This document shows, one piece after another, positions 10,639 to 20,500 of a DNA stretch of 64,000 nucleotides (the first letter of the stretch is position 1; every line of letters starts with the position of its first letter). The notes beneath the pieces are model-generated. The model saw only the letters and a list, made by a program, of their open reading frames with translations. It ran no database searches and was not told the origin of the DNA. Source of the DNA: Platanthera guangdongensis (lineage: Eukaryota > Streptophyta > Magnoliopsida > Asparagales > Orchidaceae); assembly GCA_039583875.1 (NCBI GenBank), contig CM077159.1:4343371-4407370 (forward strand), given 5' to 3'. The position numbers and the translations under genes are program-made.

Positions 10639-11605
10639 CGAGAATCTTGTGGGTTGCATGTAATCTTGTATTTTGTTGGCTGTTTGTTCATATGATGAAC
10701 TGTGTACCTAGTTTTTCTTTTACAATTAATGGCAAGTTCTTTTATTATGTCCTTTTCTATATGATAGTTAAATGTTAACATAATAGATACCCTTAGAATG
10801 TTCGCTTCCATGGGACATCAAGTACGTGACTTGAATGTGAGAGCCCATGATTTATTTGAAGCTTCATTCTTAAAGGTCCCTGGTCGAGTATCATCATAGA
10901 AGCTAAGGGTGATGATGATACATGAAGGCTAGCACGTGTGTTAACTGATGACTGGTTCTCACAGGTCATGATATTGTGATATCAAGTCATCACGTGGGTA
11001 CTTGTTAGTGAACAAGTTGTACTGGACAGACCCAACCTGAGACTACTCTGTGGATTGTCATCCAATCGTGTCACGAGTAGGTCTCAATTGACAATGGTGT
11101 TGTGATCCATTGACCTGAAGTCACAACATTCATCAAGTGAGGAAGAGCATGCTTTGATGCCATCTAAAGTCTTCCTTGAGAAAGGTTGATGATAAGGGTG
11201 GTTGTTGGGCATGTTACGAATCATTTGGGTGTTTGTGTGTGAGCAGATATGGGATTTGTCCTCCTGTATGACAGGAGTTGCATCCATGGGCCCCTTGATG
11301 GAACTGAACTGAGAAATGCATGGCCATGCTTGGTTGAGTCAATATGTGATATTGGACTCACCATTCTCTGGATGTTCGTCTTGGATCAAGAAACTTGGAT
11401 TGAGCTATTACGAGGGTGACACGGTCCATACCTCTAGTTCTTTCCGGATGTAAAGGACAAAGGGACAAAGACAACGCTGATACATTGGTCATAAAGGCTT
11501 ATGAGTTATAAACTCATATTGCTTGGGGAGCAATGATGCATTGCTAGATGCCGCTCATTGTTTGTGAGGTTTTTGGTTTGATACTTTCGAGATCAAGTGG
11601 GAGTC
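10639..11605 (+). other. Copia-B 3' untranslated region and polypurine tract
   Basis: 967 bp between the gag-pol stop and the 3' LTR. I see no credible ORF on either strand. The last bases, AGATCAAGTGGGAGTC (11590-11605), form the polypurine tract abutting the LTR start TGTTGGAG. Confidence 0.75.
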
Positions 11606-12762
11606 TGTTGGAGTTACCATTGTGATCTGGAAGTGATCAAGCATGTAATCTCACTGCCAACGCGATATGAGCCTGCAGGGTCGCACATAAGAGATGTGGA
11701 GAAGTTGGATGACTGACTGTGTTGGTAAAGGTTACCAATCACCGACCTGAATAGGGTTATGGGCAAAGTGTTGCCTTATAGGATCATCGAGTTGGGCAAA
11801 TGTTGCCTTGAAGGGCTGGTTGGGATTGTCGTCCGAGGGTCGATGACATTAGTCGAGAATCGTCTTCTGATTCCCGCCGATCGGCGAGAATCGTCTCTCT
11901 GATTCTCGCTGATCGACGAGAATCGTCGAGAATCAATTATTGATTCTCGACGATCGACTACTTCGACAATTGTCGTCGACCGCGGCTCGACGATCGTCGA
12001 GTATCGTTGTGTATCGTCGAGCGCGGCTCGACGATCGGCGAGAATCGTCGAGTATTGTACTCTGATTCTCGCCGATCCTGTATGATACTCGTCGACTAAT
12101 TCTCGCCGAACCTGCTCAGTGATTCTCGCCGATTGTCGCCGATTCTCACCGATTGATACTCGCCGATTCTGAACCCTATTTTCGGGTGGTCTGCGGATAG
12201 CGATTTTCCTCGGTTTATTTATACCTTTGGTATAAATAGGACACTTAGGGTTTTCGGGATCACGGGCTCTCGCGATTTTCTCCTGTAGCGAATCGAACCC
12301 GACGGAAGCCGTTCCGCCTTTCGCTCCGCTGATCCCGATCCCTGCCGCCGACGGAAGACTTCCGCCGCCGCCGTGTTTGCTCCGTCGACCGTCTCTTCTC
12401 CAGCGACTGTCGCTGGTGCTGCTCTTCCTGGCGCGGACCTAGCAGTCCGTGGAATAGCCGAGGTGCGGTCTTCTCCTTTCCGATCTTCCGTGTGACGGAA
12501 AGCCCGGTGTTCTCCCGCTCGTGTGGACTTCTGCAGAAACGTGGATACTATTCCACGTAGAACTCGCCACCAGCAGAAATCAAAGTTTGCAGCATCTCCG
12601 TTGGGTTGTGACTTAACGCCCCTGAGGTAATTTTTGCCTAGTTTTGCTAACTTCTTGATTCAACGTTCATAGCCCGATCCACATCTCTTTGGGTTTTTCT
12701 TGATGTTTATTTTTCCGCTGCGTGCACAAGCGTTGTGCCAATCCTCATAGAGAAACCCAACA
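11606..12762 (+). repeat. Copia-B 3' LTR
   Basis: Same length (1157 bp) as the 5' LTR with about 20 substitutions by eye. Its palindrome array is at 11851-12170, with CTCGACGATCGTCGAG at 11986-12001, and its TATA dyad at 12216-12238. Followed by TSD aaaac. Confidence 0.95.
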
Positions 12763-12767
12763 AAAAC

Positions 12768-13927
12768 AAACAATCGTACGGAGTCTTCTCCGGCATTTAT
12801 GCAATGCAACATCACCGATCCAGACCAACATGTATGGATAGGCTTCACACATAATGCCTATGTCCGTTCTCGTTTACGGACTCTACATAATGGGGACTAT
12901 TCATGTCTACGCGTAGGAACGCCTCAAACTCACCGCAAACTCGTGAGAGCGGGCTTCCTATGTAAAAGAAGGAGAGCTTCACATGCTCAAGAAGAGAATC
13001 GTTACCCTAGCATTCTTCCTTGGCGCCATGGAAATGTAAACGGATGAAAAGCACCGCACTCTCTTTGCCTCCGTAGATCCGAAGTCGGTTCGCGATTTGG
13101 AGCTCCGAAGATCCATCGGTGACCGGTTCTAGGCTTCTTCTTCCTCCTTTGCTCTCACCTCTCTCTTGACTTAGAAAGAGAACCACTCAAGTAAAAAATG
13201 AGGGTTTCAAAGGCCCAATCCTGGGTATATCCTAGTAGGAACAACCCCCAACCGTCGAATCACAAAATAAGGAAACGAATGTCTACGATTCGTAGCTGAA
13301 AAGTAAAACTTGGGCTGAACACGACCTGTGACACGCCCGTGTCCAGGGCCGTGTCCCTCATTCACCGTCAAAATCGACGCGTCTAGAAAAACACACGGGC
13401 ATCTGACACGCCCGTGTTCAAACTGACACGCCCGTGTTCCAACTGACACGACCGTGTGTTCGGCCGTGTCTCCCCATCGACACAGCCCCGAAAACAACCC
13501 GAGACTCACACGGGTCTTGGACACGCCCGTGTCCAATGTGACACGCCCGTGTCACACCCGAACACGCCTGTGCTCTAGGCTGTGTTCACGGTATCGACAC
13601 TTCGTCGAGCGAAGTTCGTCGACCACACGACATGGCCTTGGACACGTCCGTGTCCTAGGCCGTGTGCCTTATCTCGACACATCATCAAGAGAAAATTGTC
13701 GACTCCCGGGCCGATTGTCGACACGGGCTCGACACGCCCTGAGACACGCCCGTGTCTCAGGCCGTGTGCCCCGTCTCGCCACATCATCGAGCGCAAAATG
13801 TCGACTTCGCGGCCAAATCGTCGACTCGAGCCTGGCACGCCCATGTCCCAGGCCGTGTGCCCTCTGCCAAATACCAGATTTGGCCCAAAACGACTCACGT
13901 CGCTCTTTTGAGTTTCAGGGCATTGCA
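12768..13927 (-). repeat. Tekay 3' LTR, segment 2
   Basis: Continues the LTR interrupted at 4540; the match to 33812-34751 and then to 60551-60779 runs through the joins. Ends GGGCATTGCA at 13927 (GGGGCGTTACA in the other copy). The distal half (13330-13870) carries the CACGCCCGTG inverted-repeat array. Several open frames across this array give Arg/Pro/His-rich nonsense and are not genes. Confidence 0.9.
13330..13870. repeat. 20-bp-phased GACACGCCCGTGTC array in the Tekay 3' LTR
   Basis: The inverted repeat GACACG-CC-CGTGTC and variants occurs many times. Starts at 13405, 13425 and 13445, and again at 13520, 13540 and 13560, are exactly 20 bp apart. Single-orientation variants GGCCGTGTC fall between. 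TCGTCGAGC/TCGTCGAC half-sites occur between 13590 and 13830. Counterparts in the 5' LTR are at 34373-34745 and 60571-60718. Confidence 0.85.
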
Positions 13928-13945
13928 GATCTCCCCCTCTTAAAA
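13928..13945 (-). other. Polypurine tract of the Tekay element
   Basis: Read on the minus strand the sequence is TTTTAAGAGGGGGAGATC, directly next to the 3' LTR edge at 13927. It fixes the minus-strand orientation of the element. Confidence 0.85.
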
Positions 13946-13990
13946 GAATTTCGTCCACGAAATTACATAAAGGAAAGACAAGTACCAAAA

Positions 13991-14222
13991 TTAAATTGTA
14001 CCTGAGCGGAACAACTCCAGATACTCGTCAAGCATAGTCTGCTCTCGTTCCCAAGAGAGCTCCTCTCGACCGCAATTGTCCCATCGGACCTTGATCATCC
14101 TGATCTCTTTATTGCGTAGCCGCTTGACCTCTGAGTCTTCAATCCGCACGGGCTTGACCTTTGTCTTCAACCCACTATCCAACGACACTTGATCAACAGC
14201 GATCACTTGCTAAGGCTCTTGC
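13991..14222 (-). pseudogene. Tekay integrase C-terminus with chromodomain-like module
   Basis: Minus-strand coding that continues the pol frame broken at 27662 by Athila-1. Visible chromoviral features are VKPVRIEDSEVKRLRNKEI, a central VRWDN and WERE followed by YLELF, typical of the degenerate (group II) chromodomain of Tekay/Del integrases, which is thought to direct insertion towards heterochromatin. One in-frame TAG lies a few codons into the segment. The C-terminal stop is at 13991-13993, leaving a short untranslated stretch before the polypurine tract. Confidence 0.8.
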
Positions 14223-14404
14223 ACCGCTGATGAATTGTAAATATACGTATTTTTGTGCACATTAATTTAGTCATTTTCATTTTTTTTTGTCGTTTTTACT
14301 TATTTTTGTTCAATAAAATGCTCCTATTCTTGTAAATTTTCTTCTAACTTGTTTTATTTTATTTTGCAGAAAAATTTCAAAATCTGCCAAAATTGGACAG
14401 TACA

Positions 14405-14950
14405 TGCCCGTGACAATTTGGTCACGCCCGTGACCGGGCCGTGACATTGCATTTCCCGTGAAATTGCAAAATTCTGAAGAGAAAAGCTCGACACGCCTGG
14501 CGACACGCCCGTGTCACCTGACACGGGGCGTGACCCAAGCCCGTGTTCACTCCACTCGACGAATTCATCTCGATGATCGTCGAGTGTCGACACCAACAGT
14601 CACGCCCAGCGTCACGCCCGTGACCTGGGGCGTGACTCAATTTCCGCTCGACGATTTCGACTCGACACTTTCCGCTCGACATTCGTCGAGTGTCGACACC
14701 AACTGTCACGCCCAGCGTCACGCCCGTGACCTGGGGCGTGACCTTTCCAGCTAGCCCGACAAGATGCTGTCGAAGACTTTCGGCGCAACCCGCGCCCGGT
14801 TCTACCTCCCCGACACGCCCAGAGTCACGCCCGTGACCTGGGGCGTGACTGCCGCGAACTCAGCCCGAAGTCAACTTTCCTGTCCAATCGTCGGCCGCCT
14901 TCATGAATAGTACTGTCACGCCCCCCCTACACGCCCGTGACCTAGGGCGT
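14405..14950. repeat. GTCACGCCCGTGAC / TCGACGAT inverted-repeat block in the Athila-1 5' LTR
   Basis: Alternating modules GTCACG-CC-CGTGACCTGGGGCGTGAC and CTCGACGATTTCGACTCGAC / TCGTCGAGTGTCGACACCAAC. It ends about 20 bp before the TATA box. The position matching the 16-bp palindrome (14569-14584) has one substitution here, but the 3' LTR copy (24861-24876) is exact. The equivalent blocks are 24705-25250, 42805-43360 and 53010-53560. Confidence 0.88.
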
Positions 14951-14969
14951 GTACTTAGAATTTTTTGCC

Positions 14970-14976
14970 TATAAAT
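14970..14976 (+). promoter_or_regulatory. TATA box of the Athila-1 5' LTR
   Basis: TATAAAT follows the palindrome block. The same word is at 25267-25273 in the 3' LTR and, reverse-complemented, at 42782-42788 and 52984-52990 in Athila-2. Transcription would start about 30 bp downstream, leaving a very long R/U5 that includes the hairpin array. Confidence 0.65.
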
Positions 14977-16033
14977 TGCCCAGTTCTGTAAGGTCCAAGG
15001 GTTCAGATTTTTGGGCCATTTTAGTGTCTTTTTGTGGGCTTAATCCGTGGATACTAGTGCTATGTAAGGAGATTTCTCCCTTCTTTATTTCATGTTTTGT
15101 TTTGCTTTAGCTTTAGCTCTTGTAATAGCTTGTAATAGTTTCCTTTAAGTAATAAAAATGTTAGATTTTCTCTCTCTATATAGCATGAAAATTCATTTGG
15201 ATGGCTTACTTCTTCCCCTTTTTATCCTTGGTTTCATCTTTGTTCCTCCTCTTATGAAAAGTGTGTGTGTGTGTGTATGTGTATGAGTGTAACTTATTCA
15301 CTTTACATGTTTTTAGTTTGCCTTCATGATAGGTTTTGTAGTAGATTTCATTTCCATGCATGTATGATATGGTTCTCATCTTCAACATGTTCTTCTTTAA
15401 TGTTTCTTTTGTTTATTATTTCATACTTATGAATTTGTAAAAGAGATTTGAAAGTGAACTTTATTTTCTTTTCTTAGTTTATTTTGTAGGATTGTAAAAC
15501 CTCTTTTTGTTATTTTCATCTTCTTTTTCACTTTTTTATCACTTTCACAAAAACATAAGAATGAAAATCTTGTAATTTTAATTTTCCAAAAACTTTGTTT
15601 TTTAAATTTGTTTTGAAAAACTTTTGTCTTCTAAAAATTGTAATTTCCTCTTTTTATTTGTTTTTGGCAAAACCTAAGTATGAAAAAGTAAAAGTTTTAA
15701 TTTTTAGGTAACTTTCATTTTGCTCTCAATTTGTGTGTGTGAGTGTATGAGCATAAATTTCCTTTTGTTCTTCTTAATTTTCATGATGTGTGTGTGAGTG
15801 TATGAGTATAACTTTTTATTGCTTTCTTCATTCATGAAGAGTGTGTGAGTGTAGATGTTAAATTTTAATGCTTTCTTTTAATGCTTTGTTCAAATTATGT
15901 AGAGTGTGTGAGTGTAGGTGTATAACTTTTATGCTTTGATTCAAATTTTGTAGAGTGTGTGAGTGTAGGTGTTAGCTTTATTGCTTACTTGAAATTCTTA
16001 TGAAGTGTGTGTGTCTGTGTGTATTTATTTCTG

Positions 16034-16372
16034 CCTACTCGTTAAGAGTTAAATGACGCATCGTTTTCATTTTCAGTCCTACTCGTTTGAGTAGGACTTG
16101 TTATTTTCTTTCTTTATTTTTCCGCCTACTCACTTGAGTCAAATGGCCGGACTTTATTTCCCGCCTACTCGTTTGAGTAGGATTTGTAATTTTTCTTTCT
16201 TTATTTTTCCGCCTTCTCACTTGAGTTAAATGGCCGGATTTTATCGCCCTATAATCGCATTTATTTTCTCCTACTCATTTGAGTAGGACTCGCTTTCATT
16301 TCAGTCCTACTCGTTTGAGTAGGACTCACAATTTTCAGCTTTTATTTACCGCCCCCACTCGTTTGAGTGGGA
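16034..16372. repeat. Hairpin array TACTC-GTTT-GAGTA in the Athila-1 5' LTR
   Basis: Eight units about 36-58 bp apart. The best are perfect inverted repeats: TCCTACTCGTTTGAGTAGGA at 16077-16096 and near 16305, and the ATTT-loop version near 16269. The last unit (about 16353) reads CCCACTC-GTTT-GAGTGGG, with changes on both arms that keep pairing. Others (near 16125 and 16212) are degenerate on the right arm. Units are separated by T-rich TTTATTTTTCCGCC-like spacers. The other LTR copies are at 26332-26670, 41476-41814 and 51679-52016. Confidence 0.85.
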
Positions 16373-17363
16373 CTCGCAAATTTTAAATATGCAAATTTCT
16401 TTTATGTGTAACTTAGTTCTTGTTTAATTTATAATTTGGAGTGTGCGTGAGTTCTTGTTCTAGCTAATTTTTCAGTTTTCTAAATGTTTGTTATTTTTCT
16501 TATGTCCCCTTCTTATAATCGTTTAGTGTTTAATTTCGAACTTGCGCCTCACTAAATTATAAGCCGTCCCCATACCGATGTGTGGCTAATCGCTATTAGT
16601 CTCGGCATCGAAGAGCATTGGGACATTTAAAATGATTTCTAATAATTGAAGCTCTTTATTTTCATTTTAATTTAAGGACTTAAGGTTTACCCCGGGTTTA
16701 CGACGCGTAGGACCACATTTCGATGTGTGGGCCCTATTTCCGTAGTCCATATGCTAGCTAGCCGAGAGGCCGTGCACATGGACCGGTCACCCCTGGGTAA
16801 ATAGAGTTGCGTGCATACCCTCGAGAGAGGATAAGCGTAATTCTACCGGATTGGGTTCCCCACCCAATAGCGGGGTTCTTAGCGTAAAGCGGGCGTTAAG
16901 AGGAATCCTTCGTCGGACTAACGTTCGGTCGAATAGTCTTAACATTTAGGTGAGCGATATCCCTATAGCTAGGTGAGCTCACATTTGTGGAACCTCCACG
17001 GCCAAGTTGCCTTATTATTAATTTGAAAACTAAGTCCTATAATTATTAAAAATTGTTTTAGTCTTAATCCGATTCGATGCCGAGCGTTAACCCTTCATCG
17101 AATATTTCTAAATCTTTTTTTTCGCTCCTTTGCTTTTCCGTTTTTAATTACTAAAAAAAATCCACCTTACTTTCAGTAAAATAATAGTCCTCCCAGAGGA
17201 GTAAGAATAGTCAACGCGACCCCGAGAACAATATGACCTCGGTATTCCCCCGAATATCGAGTACTACTTGCGATAGGTGCACTTGCCTACCCGAGCGAGC
17301 CCGCGGCGATCGACTCACCGAACCAACCACAGTAAGAGTCTGTTCGCGGGCCCATCAAGTTTT

Positions 17364-17381
17364 TGGCGCCGTTGCCAGGGA
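17364..17381 (+). other. Athila-1 primer binding site (tRNA-Asp)
   Basis: TGGCGCCGTTGCCAGGGA lies six bases after the LTR. It complements the 3' end of plant tRNA-Asp except for one base (A instead of G), which Athila-2 retains. Confidence 0.88.
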
Positions 17382-17512
17382 GTCTCTTTTCGAGTTGCTA
17401 TTTCGAATTCCGGAGTCTATTACTTTTACTTATTTTCTATAAAAAAAACTAATAACTTTATTTTAAAAAAAACAAAAAAAGAGTTTATTTTGTTTTATTT
17501 TTGTTTGGGTGT

Positions 17513-20500
17513 ATGACCCGAGGACAACCCTCAGAGTCTGAAGATTTTGACTTCGACCCTGAGATCGAATGCTCTCTTGCGCGTATTCGATCTCAACGCC
17601 GAAATCCTTCTTTAGATCCCGAGGAATCTATCGGAGAACCTACTGTTGTACTTATGGCCGCGCCTAACCTTCCCCCGGCGGCCGAGCGTACTATGTCCTA
17701 TTACGCCCGGCCTAACCTGGATGATTCTGGGTCGAGTATTGTTCGCCCTGCGGTGGCGAATAATAATTTCGAAATAAAGTCAAGTGTCATTCAAATGGTC
17801 CAAAATGCCGTGCAGTTCGATGGACTGCCGGATGAGGACCCGAATGTCCACTTGTCCAATTTCTTGGAGATATGCGACACCTTCAAGATCAATGGCGTCA
17901 CTGATGACGCCATTCGTTTGCGCTTATTTCCTTTTTCCCTTAAGTCCAAAGCCAAGGCGTGGTTGAATGCCCTCCCGCGAGGATGTATCACCACGTGGGC
18001 TGAGTTGACGGAACGGTTCCTAACGAAGTACTTTCCGCCCGCAAAAACTGTAAAGTTGCGGGCGGACATTTCTTTGTTTGTGCAAAACGATCCTGAGTCT
18101 CTATACGAGACTTGGGAACGGTTTAAGGAATTCCTCCGCCGTTGCCCGCACCACGCGCTGCCAACGTGGTTGCAAGTTCAAATTTTTTATAATGGGCTGA
18201 ATTTTCAGACGCGTCAAATGATTGACGCGGCTGCCGGGGTACGCTTAACAACAAAACCCCCGAGGCCGCCCAGGTTTTATTCGAAGAGATGGCTATGAAC
18301 GCCTATCAATGGAACATCCCGCGGGGACGGCCAAAGCCGGCGGCTGGTCTTTTTGAAGTGGATGCCACTGCTCTCTTGACCCTTCAAGTTGAAAGGTTAA
18401 CAAAGCAGGTGGCGGAGATGTCTGCTGCCTCCTCCAATCCGCCTTGTTTTATTCCCCCTAATGTCTGCATAGCTGAAGAGTTCGTGGACTTCATGGGAAA
18501 TTCGGGTCGTCCTCCCTTCAACCCCAACAACAACCCTTATAGTAATAACGATAATCCGGGTTGGAGGAATCACCCCAACTTCTCGTGGAGCAACCCGAAT
18601 AATGCTCAGCGTCCCGCTATTTCTTATGCGCCCGAATTTCTTCCCCCTCCTCCTCTTCCGAAACCCTCCCCAATGGAGGAAAATTTTTCGAAGTATATTG
18701 CGTCCAACGAGTCAAATATCTGGAACATTACCGGATCGCTAAAAACACTCGAACAACAGGTTGGACAGCTGGCGAGGATGATGTCCGAGCACGCGCTCGG
18801 GGCACTGCCGGGAAACACGGAGCCCAATCCGCGGGAGAACGCCAAAGCTATAACCCTCCGTAGCGGAAAGGAAGTGGTCGATCCAAAACAGACCGACCCT
18901 CAGGTATATATTTCACCTCCGACCCCTCTTCCCCTTTCTTCGCTTACGCCGCCTTTACCAATTATAAAAGAAAAAAATTATTATAAACAAGGCTCTTCCG
19001 TATCCGCATAAGTTAGAAAACGAGCGTCAGGATGCCCAATATGAAAAATTTATTTTATTATTAAAACAAATTCACATTAATGTTCCTTTTTGCGAGGCTA
19101 TCTCGCAAATGCCCAAATATGCGAAATTTTTAAAAGAACTACTTTCTAATAAACACAAATTAGAGGATATTTCGCATGTATCTCTCAACGCTGTCTGCTC
19201 GGCGGCCCTTACTAATAAATTTCCCACAAAACAAAATGACCCAGGACGGTTTTCCATCCCGTGCCTTTTTGGCGATATATTAGTAAAGTACGCCTTAGCT
19301 GATTTAGGGGCTAGCATTAATCTGATGCCGTTCTCGCTCTTTTCACGTTTAGGTTTGGGTACTCCTAGTCCTACGAATATGCGCATACAATTAGCGGATC
19401 GCTCGGTTAAGTTCCCTATCGGGGTAGTGGAGGACGTCCTTGTCCGAGTCGACAAGTTTACCTTCCCGGTAGACTTCGTCATCTTAGATATCGAGGAGGA
19501 CGCCGAGGTACCAATAATACTCGGTCGCCCTTTTCTCGCCACCTCCCGCGCACTAATAGATGTTAGTAATGGTAGCCTTGTCCTCCGAGTAGGCGATGAT
19601 CCGGTTACTTTCTCTATTAATCCCTCGATGGACAATTTGTCATCGAGCGACGATTTCTGCTACTCTTTAGATACCTTTTTCGGAGATCGTTCTTCTCCCA
19701 TTTTCGAGTCCGTATTTTTAAACGACGATGTTTATGCGCTCGAAAATTTTAAATGCGATGAGGATACTTCTTTAGACTCGCCTTTCGAACCAATTGGTAA
19801 GAAAGACATAGGCATTAAAACCTCCCTAGAAGAACCGCCCATCCTAGACCTCATACCCTTACCCACATCGCTCAAATACGCATTTTTGGGAAAAGGCGAT
19901 ACGCTTCCCGTTATCATTTCTTCGGACTTGAGTGATTCGGAGACTTCCGATTTATTGGAAGTTTTATTTAAACATCGCCACGCAATTGCGTGGCAAATCT
20001 CTGACTTAAAGTGGATTAGCCCCTCCTTTTGCACCCATAAGATTTTCCTTAACGATAATTGCCGCAAAACGATTCAGCCGCAGCGTCGTCTTAACCCAAA
20101 CATGAAAGACGTCGTTAAAGCCGAAATCATTAAGTTATTAGATGCGGGGATTATCTACCCTATTTTGGACAGTGCATGGGTTAGTCCCGTGCATGTCGTG
20201 CCCAAGAAAGACGGTCTTACCGTAGTGGCAAATGAGCATAACGAGCTCGTCCCAACTCGTACTGTTACGGGTTGGCGAGTGTGCATCGATTATAGAAAAC
20301 TTAATGATGCCACCCACAAGGACCATTTCCCTCTGCCATTTCTAGACCAGATTTTAGAGCGTTTATCCGGTCATCCGTATTATTGTTTTCTTGATGGATT
20401 ATCGGGGTTTTTCCAAATCCACATTTCCCCCGATGATCAAGAGAAAACAACTTTTACTTGCCCGTTTGGCACCTTCGCATATCGAAGAATGCCATTTGGA

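Larger units (their letters stand above)
4541..12762 (+). mobile_element. Copia-B: complete Ty1/copia element with two nonsense mutations
   Basis: Two LTRs of 1157 bp each (4541-5697 and 11606-12762), a perfect 5-bp TSD aaaac (4536-4540 and 12763-12767), an initiator-Met primer site, one gag-pol reading frame and a polypurine tract. It is inserted in the Tekay 3' LTR in the opposite orientation. LTRs differ at roughly 2% of sites by eye, so it is younger than its host. The internal region holds long non-coding stretches on both sides of gag-pol (981 and 967 bp). Lineage not assigned. Confidence 0.93.
14228..17357 (+). repeat. Athila-1 5' LTR
   Basis: Regions in order: AT-rich start; CACGCCCGTG/TCGACGATCGTCGAG repeat block (14405-14950); TATA box TATAAAT (14970-14976); a GT-rich stretch with GTGTGTGAGTGTAG minisatellite units (15250-15285 and 15730-16020); an array of TACTC-GTTT-GAGTA hairpins (16034-16372); then a GC-richer, well conserved 0.9 kb ending GTTCGCGGGCCCATCA. 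No supported ORF. Compared with the 3' LTR it has about 10 extra bases (CTGGCGACAC) near 14490. Confidence 0.95.

Noticed and set aside
12799..13047. Small frame conserved between 12799-13047 and 33843-34076
   Set aside because: Both are copies of the same Tekay LTR stretch; the shared frame follows from LTR identity and the C-termini differ by frameshift.
13207..14005. Several overlapping frames rich in Arg, Pro, His and Gly
   Set aside because: They translate the CACGCCCGTG repeats of the Tekay LTR on both strands; similar frames recur in the Athila and solo LTRs.
19072..19635. 187-residue frame antisense to Athila pol, also present at 48392-48955
   Set aside because: It is open in both Athilas only because the underlying protease/RT-linker coding sequence is conserved; no independent support.
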